From the NCBI RefSeq assembly GCF_008085905.1, contig NZ_VSFF01000006.1, positions 248,001 to 312,000 on the forward strand: a DNA stretch of 64,000 nt, written 5' to 3'. The notes under the pieces were generated by a model. That model was not told the origin of the DNA. It did no database searches and worked only from the letters and a program-made list of their open reading frames with translations. A program made the translations under genes and the position numbers. Below, in pieces: positions 1-8,424 of this stretch (its first letter is position 1; the number at the start of each line of letters is the position of its first letter). The stretch comes from Actinomadura syzygii (GTDB lineage: Bacteria; Actinomycetota; Actinomycetes; Streptosporangiales; Streptosporangiaceae).

Positions 1-2
1 TG

Positions 3-455
3 TCGTGGATCAAGCTGCTGCTGGGCGTGCTCGTGCTGACGCTGGCCGCCAAGCAGTGGACCGCGCGTCCCGGACCGGGCGCGCCCGCCGAGCTGCCCGC
101 CTGGATGAAGGCGATCGACAGGCTGACCCCCGTGAGATCCGCGTCGCTGGGGGTTCTGCTGTCGGCGGTGAACCCGAAGAACCTGGTCATGTGCGCCGCC
201 GCCGGAATAGCCATCGCGCAGGGCGAGCTGAGCATCGGCGGCGAGGTCGTCGCGGTCGCCGTCTTCACCGTCATCGCGGCGTGCACGGTCGCGATTCCCG
301 TGGCCGTCTACGTCACCGACGCCGAACGGATGCGCGGGCCTCTGGACTCGCTGAGAGCGTGGCTGGAGCAGAACAACGGCACGGTGATGTTCGTCCTGCT
401 GCTGGTGATCGGGGTCGTCCTGGTCGGGAAGGGCCTCTCCGGCCTCATCGGCTGA
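3..455 (+). CDS. GAP-family (Sap-like) membrane protein, C-terminal part
   Basis: The frame is open from the window edge, so the N-terminus is missing; 150 residues remain. Three or four hydrophobic segments are visible, with an NPKNLVMCAAAG stretch typical of the GAP / sulfolipid-addressing (Sap) family and a C-terminal membrane helix ending in a short GLIG tail. The family consists of LysE-like multi-pass inner-membrane proteins, some linked in mycobacteria to export of lipids or peptidolipids; the substrate here cannot be told. The stop codon lies inside a perfect hairpin shared with the convergent gene. Family assignment rests on the NPK motif and topology only. Confidence 0.6.
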   Translation, partial: SWIKLLLGVLVLTLAAKQWTARPGPGAPAELPAWMKAIDRLTPVRSASLGVLLSAVNPKNLVMCAAAGIAIAQGELSIGGEVVAVAVFTVIAACTVAIPVAVYVTDAERMRGPLDSLRAWLEQNNGTVMFVLLLVIGVVLVGKGLSGLIG

Positions 456-476
456 CCGGCACGTTCCCGGTCAGCC
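450..476. terminator. Bidirectional terminator hairpin containing both stop codons
   Basis: Perfect 10-bp inverted repeat (GGCTGACCGG at 450-459, CCGGTCAGCC at 467-476) with a 7-nt loop. The TGA of the upstream plus-strand gene (453-455) and the TCA (stop) of the convergent minus-strand gene (471-473) both lie in the stem, so one hairpin can end both transcripts. No T-run follows, which is usual in high-GC actinomycetes. Confidence 0.6.
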
Positions 477-710
477 GCGGCGGTTCCGGTAGTGGTGGAC
501 GATGAGGCACGTCGCGCAGGCCATCGTGGCCAGCCCGAACGCCGTGTCGACGACCATGTTCGCGTCGAGCCTCGACAGGACCATGTCGGCCGCGGCGAAG
601 AACACGAGGAGCACCCACAGCACCGGCCGCACGGCCCTGCTCCGCGCGCTCGGGGACGCCCCGCCGGCGGCCGGGGTGGTCGCCTCCGACCGACCGTGAG
701 GATCATTCAT
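471..710 (-). CDS. Small two-helix membrane protein, unknown function
   Basis: A 79-residue protein with a hydrophilic N-terminus (about 25 residues), a first membrane helix around PVLWVLLVFFAAADMVL and a second around GLATMACATCLIV, and a basic end (HHYRNRRG). The ATG is preceded by GGAG about 8 nt upstream on the minus strand. It is convergent with the GAP-family gene and divergent from the two-component genes. No family is recognised. The charged tail puts the C-terminus probably in the cytoplasm. It could be a small accessory membrane protein; function is unknown. Confidence 0.55.
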   Translation of the reverse strand: MNDPHGRSEATTPAAGGASPSARSRAVRPVLWVLLVFFAAADMVLSRLDANMVVDTAFGLATMACATCLIVHHYRNRRG

Positions 711-800
711 CTTTTTTCTCCGAGTACGGGGTGACGATCGCCGCGAATCACTCTAGGAACTACGAACGCGGCGAACGATCCAGCCTTCCCGTCCACGTTG

Positions 801-816
801 GTATAGCAGGCTGTAC
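801..816. promoter_or_regulatory. Imperfect 16-bp palindrome, candidate operator
   Basis: GTATAGCAGGCTGTAC (801-816) is a near-palindrome of the form GTAnAGCnnGCTnTAC. It lies about 70 bp upstream of the kinase start. The rest of the 711-884 intergenic stretch holds no other clear element. A 14/16 match in the reverse orientation occurs at 25743-25758, in front of the eCIS regulatory operon. An operator role is inference. Confidence 0.4.
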
Positions 817-884
817 TCCTGCCCCGCCCTTCGGGCGATTTCCGACTTGTCGTCTTAAAGTCAGGGGGCGCGAGGAGGGTGCGG

Positions 885-2156
885 ATGGTGGCGGGCAGGC
901 CGGAGCCGGCGGTTCCCCGGTATGCCGGGCATGGTCTCGTCATGCGCCGCGCCCGCGCCGTCCTCGACGCGCTGGAGCATCTCGTCGGCGGGCTCGGCAC
1001 CGCGCTGCTGGCGTTCGTCGCGATGGCGTGGGTCACCTCGGTCGCGGTGCTGTGCCTCGCCGGGGTCGGGCTGCTGCTCGCGCCGAGCGCGCTGCGCGGC
1101 GTCCGCGCGGTGGCGTCCCGGGAGCGGGCCCGGCTGTCCCGCTGGGGCCCGGAGATCATCGGGCCGGGGCCGGTGCCGTCCCGGCTCAGCGCCGCCCTCG
1201 CGGACCCGGCCGTCCCCCGCGAGCTGTGCTGGGTGCTCGGGCACGGGACGGCGGGCCTGCTGTTCAGCGCGGCCGCCATCACGATGCCGGTCGCGTCCGC
1301 GCAGGACATCACCTACCCGCTGTGGTGGCGGTTCCTGCCCGCGCAGAACCGCGAGCCCACCGGCGTGTTCTGGACGGTCCGCGACTTCTCCGACGCCCTG
1401 CCGGTCACCCTCCTCGGGATCGGGCTGGCGCTGGCGTTCGTCCTGCTCGGCCCGGGGATGGCCCGGTTGCAGGCGTGGCCGGGACGGCGGCTCCTCGCGC
1501 CCACCGACGACACCGACCTGTCCCTGCGGGTCGCGCAGCTGTCGGCGACCCGGGCCGCCGCGCTGGACGCGCACGCGACGGAGCTGCGGCGGATCGAGCG
1601 CTCGCTGCACGACGGCGCGCAGAACCGCCTCGTCGGCGTGACCGTGCTGCTCGGCGCGACCCGGCGCGCCCTGGCGCGCGACCCGGCGAGCGCGCCCGCG
1701 ATCCTGGAACGCGCGCAGGTGGCGGCCGAGGAGGCGCTGGCCGAGCTGCGCGCGGTGGTGCGCGGCATCCTGCCGCCCGTCCTGGACGACCGGGGCCTGA
1801 CCGGCGCGCTGACCGGGCTCGCGGCGAACTGCGGCGTGCCCTGCGAGGTGGACGTCGACATGCCGGGCCGGTGCGCGGCGTCGGTCGAGGCGACCGCGTA
1901 CTTCGTCACGGCGGAGGCGCTGACCAACGTGTCCCGGCACAGCCGGGCGCGGCACGCGCTGGTGACCGTCCGCCGCGACGGCCCGCGCCTGCGGCTGCGG
2001 ATCGAGGACGACGGCGTCGGCGGCGCGGACGCGCGCCGCGGCTCCGGCATCGCCGGGATCCGCAGCCGGATCGAGGCGCACGACGGGCGACTCGTCCTGA
2101 CCAGCCCACCCGGTGGGCCGACGATCTTAGAGGTGGAGCTCCCATGCGGATCGTGA
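885..2156 (+). CDS. NarL-type sensor histidine kinase
   Basis: A 423-residue sensor kinase. The N-terminal half has two or three hydrophobic segments (around LLAFVAMAWVTSVAVLCL, and LPVTLLGIGLALAFVLL). It is followed by a HisKA_3 dimerisation region with the phospho-acceptor His near residue 242 (ERSLHDGAQ) and a HATPase_c domain (EALTNVSRHS, DDGVGG and GSGIAGIRSR boxes). It should autophosphorylate and pass phosphate to the next gene's product, with which it overlaps by 13 bp. The start is ATG 885: the strong GAGGAGG at 872-878 sits 6 nt before it. An upstream in-frame GTG at 879 would be too close to that site. The signal sensed is unknown. Confidence 0.85.
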   Translation: MVAGRPEPAVPRYAGHGLVMRRARAVLDALEHLVGGLGTALLAFVAMAWVTSVAVLCLAGVGLLLAPSALRGVRAVASRERARLSRWGPEIIGPGPVPSRLSAALADPAVPRELCWVLGHGTAGLLFSAAAITMPVASAQDITYPLWWRFLPAQNREPTGVFWTVRDFSDALPVTLLGIGLALAFVLLGPGMARLQAWPGRRLLAPTDDTDLSLRVAQLSATRAAALDAHATELRRIERSLHDGAQNRLVGVTVLLGATRRALARDPASAPAILERAQVAAEEALAELRAVVRGILPPVLDDRGLTGALTGLAANCGVPCEVDVDMPGRCAASVEATAYFVTAEALTNVSRHSRARHALVTVRRDGPRLRLRIEDDGVGGADARRGSGIAGIRSRIEAHDGRLVLTSPPGGPTILEVELPCGS

Positions 2157-2800
2157 TCGCCGAGGACGACCCGCTGCTGCGCGAAGGGCTGGCGTTACTG
2201 CTGCGCGCCGAGTCCTTGGACGTGGTCGCCACCACCGACTCCGCCGACGCGTTCCTCACGGCCGTCGACGACCACGAGCCGGACACCGCGATCGTCGACG
2301 TCCGGATGCCGCCGACCCACACCGACGAGGGGATCCGGGCGGCGGTCGAGGCGCGGCGGCGGCGTCCGGACCTCGCCGTGCTCGTCCTGTCGGCGTACGT
2401 CGAGCAGGCGTTCGCGACGGAGCTGCTGCACGGCGGCGCCCGCCGGGTCGGCTACCTGCTCAAGGAGCGCGTCGGCCGCGTCGAGCAGTTCCTGGACGCG
2501 CTGTACCGCGTCGCGGGCGGCGGCACCGCCATCGACCCCGAGGTCGTCGCGCAGTTGCTCACCCGCACCCGCTCCGACTGCGCGCTGGAGCGGCTGACGC
2601 CGCGCGAGCTGGACGTGCTCGCCCTGATGGCGGAGGGCCTCGGCAACACCGCGATCGCGGAGGGCCTCGTCGTCACCGAGGGGGCCGTGCACAAGCACAT
2701 CCGGAACATCTTCGCCAAGCTCGGCTTGGAGCCCACCAGTGGCGCGGACCGGCGCGTCACCGCCGTCCTGCGCTATCTGGAGGCCAATTCCCGGAGCTGA
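2144..2800 (+). CDS. NarL/LuxR-family response regulator
   Basis: A 218-residue response regulator partnered with the overlapping kinase. The receiver domain (residues 1-120) has the acidic pocket EDD at 7-9, phospho-acceptor Asp52 in VDVRMPP and a conserved Lys in GYLLKE. The LuxR-type HTH is near residues 150-205 (LTPRELDVLALMAEGLGNTAIAE, split here as LTPREL and LALMAEGLGNTAIAE). The start overlaps the kinase end by 13 bp, so translation is coupled. The target is unknown; the palindrome at 801-816, repeated upstream of the eCIS regulatory operon, is one candidate binding site. A second paralogous pair lies at 26565-29145. Confidence 0.88.
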   Translation: MRIVIAEDDPLLREGLALLLRAESLDVVATTDSADAFLTAVDDHEPDTAIVDVRMPPTHTDEGIRAAVEARRRRPDLAVLVLSAYVEQAFATELLHGGARRVGYLLKERVGRVEQFLDALYRVAGGGTAIDPEVVAQLLTRTRSDCALERLTPRELDVLALMAEGLGNTAIAEGLVVTEGAVHKHIRNIFAKLGLEPTSGADRRVTAVLRYLEANSRS

Positions 2801-2919
2801 ACCGGGCGGATGGTGGGGCTGGCTACACCCCATTTCTGGGGCCGCGCTGTCTCGTTCCGGCGGCGGCGAGTGGAGATGCTTTGTGCATCCGAGAAAACGC
2901 CACTCGCAAGGAGCTCCCG

Positions 2920-4098
2920 ATGGTTTCTCCCATCAAGTCGAAGATTCCCGTTTTGCTCGCCGCGCTCACCGTGTTCGGCGGAACCGTCGCGGTGGGCGCG
3001 CCCGCTCTGGCCCGTACGGAAAAGGGCGGCGGGGCGCCTGGCAATTCCGCTGTTCGGGCGAAGATGGACGCTCTGGTGCGCGACGGGTTCCCTGGCGTGC
3101 TCGCCGCCGTCCGGGGGCGGGACGGGCGCGCCGCCGACTACGTCGCGGGCGTCGGCGACCGCGCCACGGGCGCGAAACCACCGGTGAACGGCCATGTCCG
3201 GATCGCCAGCAACACCAAGACGTTCACGGCGACGGTCGTCCTGCAACTGGTGGGCGAAGGGAAGGTCGGGCTGGACGCCCCGATCGAGAAGTACCTGCCG
3301 GGCCTCGTCCGCGGCAAGGGAATCGACCCGAACAAGATCACAGTGCGGAACCTGCTCCAGCACACGAGCGGCATTCCCAACTACTCCCAGGACCTCGACC
3401 CGAACGCCTTCAACACGCGCGACGTCTACCGGGAACCGCGCGAACTGCTCGACATGGGGCTCCAGCACCCCGCCGATTTCCCGCCCGGCGCCAAATGGGA
3501 GTACAGCAACACCAACTATGTGATCGCGGGGCTGCTCGTCCAGAAGGTGACGGGACGTCCGATCGGCGAGGAGATCACCAATCGGATCGTCCGGCCGCTC
3601 GGGCTGCGCGACACGTACTGGCCGCAGGTCGGGGAGCGCGGCATCCGCGGACCGCACCCGAAGGGCTACGACGCGGCCAAGCCCGGCGGTCCGCTGCGCG
3701 ACATCACGAGGCTCGACCCGTCCGCGGCCTGGGCGGCGGGGCAGCTCGTCAGCACCCCGCGCGATCTGAACCGCTTCTTCGGCGCGCTGCTCGGCGGCCG
3801 GTTGCTCCGCCCGGCGGAGCTGACGGAGATGAAGCGGACCGTCCCGGCGCCGGGCGAGACGCCGGGCGCGTCGTACGGCCTCGGCCTCATGAAGGCGCCA
3901 CTGTCCTGCGGCGGCTACCTGTGGGGCCACGGCGGCGACATCAACGGCTACGAGACGCGCAACGGCGTCACCACGGACGGGCGGGCCGCCACAGTCGCGG
4001 TCACCGCGCTGCCGAGCGCGATCAGGACGACGGAGGACGAGATGATGAAGGTGCACCAGCACGTCCTGGACACGCTGGACACCGCGCTCTGCTCCTGA
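2920..4098 (+). CDS. Secreted serine hydrolase, beta-lactamase / D-Ala-D-Ala carboxypeptidase family
   Basis: A 392-residue exported enzyme of the class C beta-lactamase fold. A Sec signal peptide covers residues 1-31 and ends in APALA. The catalytic triad motifs are present: SxxK with Ser97 and Lys100 (SNTK), YSN at 195-197, and HGG at 337-339 in place of KTG. The family covers D-alanyl-D-alanine carboxypeptidases, esterases and related peptidases. The HGG variant is common in Streptomyces R61-type carboxypeptidases, so a role in peptidoglycan or peptide hydrolysis outside the membrane is likely. The start is ATG 2920, set by AAGGAG at 2908-2913 (6-nt spacing). The gene stands alone and ends at a strong terminator. 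Confidence 0.85.
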   Translation: MVSPIKSKIPVLLAALTVFGGTVAVGAPALARTEKGGGAPGNSAVRAKMDALVRDGFPGVLAAVRGRDGRAADYVAGVGDRATGAKPPVNGHVRIASNTKTFTATVVLQLVGEGKVGLDAPIEKYLPGLVRGKGIDPNKITVRNLLQHTSGIPNYSQDLDPNAFNTRDVYREPRELLDMGLQHPADFPPGAKWEYSNTNYVIAGLLVQKVTGRPIGEEITNRIVRPLGLRDTYWPQVGERGIRGPHPKGYDAAKPGGPLRDITRLDPSAAWAAGQLVSTPRDLNRFFGALLGGRLLRPAELTEMKRTVPAPGETPGASYGLGLMKAPLSCGGYLWGHGGDINGYETRNGVTTDGRAATVAVTALPSAIRTTEDEMMKVHQHVLDTLDTALCS

Positions 4099-4107
4099 CC
4101 CTCCCGC

Positions 4108-4150
4108 AAGGCGAAGCTCCCGGCGCCCCGGCGGCCGGGAGCTTCGCCTT
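4108..4150. terminator. Strong bidirectional hairpin terminator
   Basis: A perfect 17-bp stem (4108-4124 with 4134-4150; arms begin AAGGCGAAGC and end GCTTCGCCTT) with a 9-nt loop. It fills the gap between the convergent serine hydrolase (stop 4098) and the last eCIS operon gene (stop 4152), and can end both transcripts. Confidence 0.8.
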
Positions 4151-4151
4151 G

Positions 4152-5363
4152 TCAGAGGTTCCTGACGGTCGATCGCGTGAAGAACTCGACCTCCGCTATG
4201 CAGACCTGCCGGTTGGGCGCGGCGCCGTAGGCGGAACGGATGGTGAGCCGGACGCGGACGACGTTCTCCCCGCGCAGCTTGAGCTTCTGCGGGCCGGGAG
4301 CGTCGTCGAGGCGCAGCTCGGTCGTCCTGCTCATGCCGTCGGACGAGAAGACCGTCGCGTCCAGGATCTGCGGGCGGGCCTGGGTGGCGTACTGGTCCGG
4401 CTGCTTCGAGACACCCGGGGTAATGATCACGTTGAGCAGGCGGCGGGGCTGGACGAACGACGCCTCCAGGAAGACGCCCTGGCTGCCGCCGCCGAAGCCG
4501 GTCCCCCAGAAGGTGTTGCTGAGGCCGTCGACCGCGAGCTGCGGACCGTGCTTCGGGTCGGTGTGCGACGCCTTCGCCGCGTTCGGCGGGGCGGGCGCCC
4601 GCTTGACGAAGTGGTCCACGACGCCGTTGGCCACGTCGTCGGCCTTCACGACCGCCGTCCCGACGACGGCCACGCCCGCGAGGACCAGCACGGCGGCGGT
4701 CAGCAGGTTGCCGGGCCCGCGCCTTATCCGCGGCCGCTCCCCCGCCCACGGCACCTCCCGGTTCCGGTCGCCGTGGACGAGCCGCTGCCACCAGGTGCGG
4801 GTGCGGAACCCGTCCTTGTCCGCCGCCGCGAGCGGCATCGCGCACTGGCGGCAGAAGTGCCGGTCGGGCGGGTTCAGCGTGTCGCACCAGGGGCACGGGA
4901 CGCCGCCCGTCATCTCCGGGCCCCGCGCCCGCATCCGCGGGCGGGCCGCCTCCGGACGTCCCGGCAGCACGGGCGCCGGGCCCGCGGGAGGGGGTTGCGC
5001 CGGGGTCTCCGGAGTCACCGGGATCAGCAGGCGCCGGGCCCGGTCGTCCCGCGCGGGCGGCCGCCCCGGCAGCGGTGCGACCCGCCGGTCTGGCGGAGCC
5101 GCCTCCGGCGGCCCCGCGGGCGGGCGCGGCAGGCTGGCGGGCCGTTGACCGGGGGCGCCGCGCGGCGGGGCCGGTGGGAGGGGCCGTTCGATCCGCGTGT
5201 CGGGCGGCGGGGGCGGCGGTTCCGCGGGCGGCGGCTCGTCGGGGGCGGGCAGGGGGACGCCGTGGGCGGGCGTCCAGTTCAGCACCGCGCCGCAGCGGTC
5301 GCAGAACGAGCCGCCCTGACCGGTGGCCCCGCAGTCCGGGCAGACTCCTCCGGGGGACGTCAT
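4152..5363 (-). CDS. eCIS-associated zinc-ribbon membrane protein with discoidin-like (NADase-type glycan-binding) tail
   Basis: A 403-residue modular protein and the last gene of the structural eCIS operon. It has an N-terminal zinc ribbon (Cys8, Cys11, Cys21, Cys24), a long Pro/Arg-rich linker, a second four-Cys ribbon (CPWC and CRQC), one membrane helix (around LLTAAVLVLAGVAVVG) and a C-terminal beta-rich domain with LAVDGLSNTFWGTG and VRLTI motifs. That last domain resembles the discoidin-like NADase-type glycan-binding domain. The predicted topology puts the ribbons in the cytosol and the binding domain outside. The start overlaps the preceding tail-protein stop by 4 bp (ATGA), so it is co-translated with baseplate genes. 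It could tether particles at the membrane; this is inference. Confidence 0.7.
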   Translation of the reverse strand: MTSPGGVCPDCGATGQGGSFCDRCGAVLNWTPAHGVPLPAPDEPPPAEPPPPPPDTRIERPLPPAPPRGAPGQRPASLPRPPAGPPEAAPPDRRVAPLPGRPPARDDRARRLLIPVTPETPAQPPPAGPAPVLPGRPEAARPRMRARGPEMTGGVPCPWCDTLNPPDRHFCRQCAMPLAAADKDGFRTRTWWQRLVHGDRNREVPWAGERPRIRRGPGNLLTAAVLVLAGVAVVGTAVVKADDVANGVVDHFVKRAPAPPNAAKASHTDPKHGPQLAVDGLSNTFWGTGFGGGSQGVFLEASFVQPRRLLNVIITPGVSKQPDQYATQARPQILDATVFSSDGMSRTTELRLDDAPGPQKLKLRGENVVRVRLTIRSAYGAAPNRQVCIAEVEFFTRSTVRNL

Positions 5364-5911
5364 TGGGCCGCTCCTTTCTCCAGGACGTGCACGGCATAGG
5401 GGACGTGGGCGGGACGGACCGCGCCGACCAGCGCGTCCAGCCGCCGCGCGTCCACCCGGGACGGGTCGGGGACGCGCAGGATCACCTCAAGGCGCGGCGC
5501 CGCCTCGCCCGGGAACGCGCCGAGCGGCCGTTCCGACCAGGTCGCGCCGCCGCTCTCGACGATCTCCGGCGCCACGCCGAACGCCATCAGGACGGCCGCC
5601 GCGACACCGTGCCGGGTGCCGCGCAGACGGTGCAGGCCCGTCGCCTTCGCGACCGCGTCCCGGGCCTGCTCCTCGGGCTCGTCGCCCCGCAGCTCGGCGC
5701 CGACCCACCCGGCGAGCCAGCCGACGAAGTCGGCCGGGGCGAGCGCGGGCGAGAAGTACGCCTCCATGTTGTCGAGGACGGCGAGCAGCGGCGCGAACAG
5801 ATCGTCGAGCCCGGCCACGAACCGCTGGGCGAGCTCGTCCTCCGCGAACACCGACGGCAACCGCTCCCCCAACGGATAAGCCGACCGCACCCCATCAACC
5901 CCACCCCTCAA
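5360..5911 (-). CDS. eCIS baseplate protein, phage tail protein I family
   Basis: A 183-residue protein of the phage-tail protein I / P2 gpI type, which joins the baseplate wedge to fibres in phages. Recognisable features are LPSVFAEDELAQRFVAGLDDLFAPL near the N-terminus (split: LPSVFAEDEL and RFVAGLDDLFAPL), a WLAGWVG segment and an ATGLHRLRGTRHG box. The reading frame opens with TTG at 5911, after AGGAAGG about 9 nt upstream; GTG 5890, seven codons later, is the alternative start. It follows the baseplate J-like gene after a 73-bp gap filled by a repeat element, and its stop overlaps the next ATG. Cargo and receptor specificity cannot be read from it. Confidence 0.75.
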   Translation of the reverse strand: MRGGVDGVRSAYPLGERLPSVFAEDELAQRFVAGLDDLFAPLLAVLDNMEAYFSPALAPADFVGWLAGWVGAELRGDEPEEQARDAVAKATGLHRLRGTRHGVAAAVLMAFGVAPEIVESGGATWSERPLGAFPGEAAPRLEVILRVPDPSRVDARRLDALVGAVRPAHVPYAVHVLEKGAAQ

Positions 5912-5925
5912 GACGCCCTGCCTTC

Positions 5926-5987
5926 CTGGGGGGCGCCCCCCAGACCCCCGAAGGGGGAGCGCCGTGATCCTCGCTTCGCTCCGGTCA
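5926..5987. repeat. Intercistronic stem-loop repeat, copy A
   Basis: A 62-bp element whose ungapped partner is at 56788-56849. The first 24 bp (CTGGGGGGCGCCCCCCAG palindrome plus ACCCCC) and the last 22 bp (GATCCTCGCTTCGCTCCGGT plus CA) each differ from copy B at one base. The 16-bp centre differs freely but forms a hairpin in both copies (here CCCCC-GAA-GGGGG). Read on the minus strand, the element starts with the TGA stop of the baseplate J-like gene and ends just before the ribosome-binding site of the tail protein I gene. Confidence 0.7.
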
Positions 5988-7937
5988 CGACGCTCCTCCC
6001 CTCACCCGAATTTTGTGGTCGTAGGAGAAGACCAGGGCGGAGGGGTCCAGGTCGATGCGGTCTACGGCGTCGCCGCGTTTGCCGGTCAGAGGGTCGGCGG
6101 CGTGCAGGCGGACCTCGTCCACGAGTTCCACGCCCGGCACCCGCTGCAGGACGGCGAAGATCTCGCCCGCCTGGAGGGGGCGGCCGAACTGCCAGCCCTG
6201 GCCGTCCGCGCCGCCGGTCAGCGGGTCGAGGTGGGCGTAGAGGGCGTCGAGCGAGGCGCGGCGGACGGACTCGGCCTCAAGGGTCCCGAAGGCGTGCACC
6301 GTCGCGACGACCGTGACGCCCTGGTAGAACGGCGGGCCCACGGCGAGCCTGACCCCGATGGGGCGGCGGTCGTCCAGGTAGCGGGTGACGCGGCGGAGCA
6401 GGTCGTCGCCGGGGACGAGCTGCTCGAACCGGAGCCGTCCGTCCGTGTCGGCCACGGCCTGCGGCACCACCAGGACCCGGACCGCGCCCGCGCCCGCGTC
6501 GTCCACGGGCAGGCAGCGGATCCGGGCCGTCTCGGGCGCGGCGCGGCGGGCCAGTTCCTCGTAGTCGCGGGCGGTGACGGCGCGGTCCTGGGCGCGGAGC
6601 GCGACGGGGGTGCGGCGCTTGGCCTCGTCGAGGGTCTCGGCGTCGACGCCGCCGCGCGCCGCCTCCCGGTTCTCGACCTGCGCGACGTACGGGATCGACG
6701 TGCGGAGCACGCTCAGCGCGCCGCGCGCCACGTTCCCGGCGCGGCCGCCGCCGGTCCGGTAGCGGCGGGCGCGTAGCACCGCGCCCTTGTCCGGGACGGC
6801 CCCGTACTGCCGGAGCAGCCCGTCCGGGGCGCGGACGGCCGGGCCGAACGAGACCTCGCCGGTCGCCGCGTCCAACCGGAAGTGCCGGTCGTCCGGCCCG
6901 GACGCGGAGAAATGGTCGACCACCTCCCATTCCTGCCAGCCGTCGCCGTCCGACAGCTCCAGGACGAGCGGCGGGTCGCCCGCCACGACGGGCGCGTTCT
7001 CGGTCCGGAACCGCTCGCCGGGGACGCCCGCGGACTCGCCGAGCGTCTCGTCCCGGACCGTCTCCGCGTGGACGGCGCCGGTCGTCCCGCCGACCGTGGC
7101 GGCCTCCGCGTCGCGGACGGTCGGCGACACCGAGTAGAACGGCTGGCCGGGCAGCGGCTCGGTGACCCGGCAGCGCAGCCATCCCGCCTCGTGGACGCCG
7201 AGCCGCGACATGACGTGCCCGTCCGGGACGTGCAGCACGACCTCCCCGGCCCGGTTGAGCCCGCCGGTCCCGTCGGAGGCGACCTCGCACTCCCGCCAGC
7301 CCTCGCCGGTCCACGCCTCCCAGCGCAGCGGCGGCTGCCGCGGGTCGACGCCGACGCCGTCGACGCGGCTGTCCAGCCTGATCATCACCGCGCAGGACGG
7401 GACGGCCGCCGACAGCCCGAGCGCCAGCACGTCACCGGGCCGGGGCACGGCGGAGAAACACGCGAAATCCTCTCCGGAGCGGACGTCGGCGGTGTGGTCG
7501 GCGACGGTCCCGCCGTCCGGCTGCGCGATCACGGCGGACAGCTCGCACGGCACGACGCGCAGGTCGCGCTCGGTGGTGAACACGACGGCCTCCTCGTGCT
7601 CGGTGCGCAGCGTCGCGATCTCCGCCCCGGCGGGCAGCACGACGTCCTCCTCCTGCGGCGCGGACAGCCAGAACGTCACGTCCGTGCGGGCGGCGGCGGG
7701 CGGCAGCAGCGTGACGCCGAGCAGGTCGAGGAACGCCGCGTAGTTCTTCTCCGGCACGCGGTTGAGCCGGTACACGAGCTGGTCGACCATGTGCGCGACG
7801 GTCTCGATCAGCGTCACGCCCGGGTCGGAGACGTTGTGGTCGGTCCATTCCGGGCAGCGCTGCTGGATGTAGCGCTTGGCGTCGTCCACGAACTGCTGGA
7901 AGCGCCGGTCGTCGAGGTTGGGCGCGGGCAGGGGCAT
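5985..7937 (-). CDS. eCIS baseplate assembly protein, gpJ-like (Afp11/12 type)
   Basis: A 650-residue baseplate wedge protein. The N-terminus (LDDRRFQQFVDDAKRYIQQR, then DPGVTLIETVAHMVDQLVYR) and the mid-region RYRTGGGRAGNV and VTARDYEELARRAAPETAR motifs mark the putative baseplate assembly protein family found in contractile injection systems. It should form the ring around the spike with gp25. It overlaps the gp25 gene by 1 bp (TGATG), which implies translational coupling. Its stop codon is the first three bases of the intercistronic repeat. The length is typical for actinobacterial eCIS. No membrane segments or secretion signal are seen, consistent with cytosolic assembly. Confidence 0.88.
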   Translation of the reverse strand: MPLPAPNLDDRRFQQFVDDAKRYIQQRCPEWTDHNVSDPGVTLIETVAHMVDQLVYRLNRVPEKNYAAFLDLLGVTLLPPAAARTDVTFWLSAPQEEDVVLPAGAEIATLRTEHEEAVVFTTERDLRVVPCELSAVIAQPDGGTVADHTADVRSGEDFACFSAVPRPGDVLALGLSAAVPSCAVMIRLDSRVDGVGVDPRQPPLRWEAWTGEGWRECEVASDGTGGLNRAGEVVLHVPDGHVMSRLGVHEAGWLRCRVTEPLPGQPFYSVSPTVRDAEAATVGGTTGAVHAETVRDETLGESAGVPGERFRTENAPVVAGDPPLVLELSDGDGWQEWEVVDHFSASGPDDRHFRLDAATGEVSFGPAVRAPDGLLRQYGAVPDKGAVLRARRYRTGGGRAGNVARGALSVLRTSIPYVAQVENREAARGGVDAETLDEAKRRTPVALRAQDRAVTARDYEELARRAAPETARIRCLPVDDAGAGAVRVLVVPQAVADTDGRLRFEQLVPGDDLLRRVTRYLDDRRPIGVRLAVGPPFYQGVTVVATVHAFGTLEAESVRRASLDALYAHLDPLTGGADGQGWQFGRPLQAGEIFAVLQRVPGVELVDEVRLHAADPLTGKRGDAVDRIDLDPSALVFSYDHKIRVRGGAS

Positions 7938-8410
7938 CAGGTTCCGCTCTCGAAGGACGGTCGGCGGCCCGGCAGGGATGTCGCGTCTGTTGCGTCCGCC
8001 TCATCCGCCGGGTCGTCGTGGGACGGGATCACATAGAACGGGAAGACCAGGTTGCGCGGGTTGTTCGTGCCGCGGACCTCGTACCGGACGTCGATGAACA
8101 GCACCGCCGCGTCGTCCGGCGCCACGCTCACCCGGACGTCGGCGACCTCGATGCGCGGCTCCCAGCGGTCCAGGCTGCCGCGCACCTCGTAGGCGATGCG
8201 CCCGGCGGTCTCCTCGTTGACGGGCGCGAACACGAGGTCGTGGATCGCGCAGCCGAACTCGGGCCGGGACGGGCGCTCGCCCGGCGCCGTCGCGAGCACC
8301 AGCCGGATCGCCTCCTCGATCTCCCGCTCCCCGGTGACCAGCACGATCCCGCCGGACGCGCTGACCCGCATCGGGAACCCCCAGCCCGCGCCGACGAACT
8401 GCTCCCCCAT
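7937..8410 (-). CDS. eCIS gp25-like baseplate protein (GPW/gp25 family)
   Basis: A 157-residue homologue of T4 gp25 / Afp9, the sheath-nucleating baseplate component. The family core is plain: IEEAIRLVLATAPGERPSRP, then EFGCAIHDLVFAPVNEETAG, containing the conserved EFG-type loop. The C-terminus has an acidic 40-residue extension after PFYVIPSHDD that is longer than usual. ATG 8410 is preceded by a GGGGGG ribosome-binding site 6 nt upstream, which sets the start; upstream in-frame sequence belongs to the antisense of the spike gene. The gene sits between VgrG-like and gpJ-like genes, the usual eCIS order. Confidence 0.9.
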   Translation of the reverse strand: MGEQFVGAGWGFPMRVSASGGIVLVTGEREIEEAIRLVLATAPGERPSRPEFGCAIHDLVFAPVNEETAGRIAYEVRGSLDRWEPRIEVADVRVSVAPDDAAVLFIDVRYEVRGTNNPRNLVFPFYVIPSHDDPADEADATDATSLPGRRPSFESGT

Positions 8411-8424
8411 CGAAATCCCCCCGT

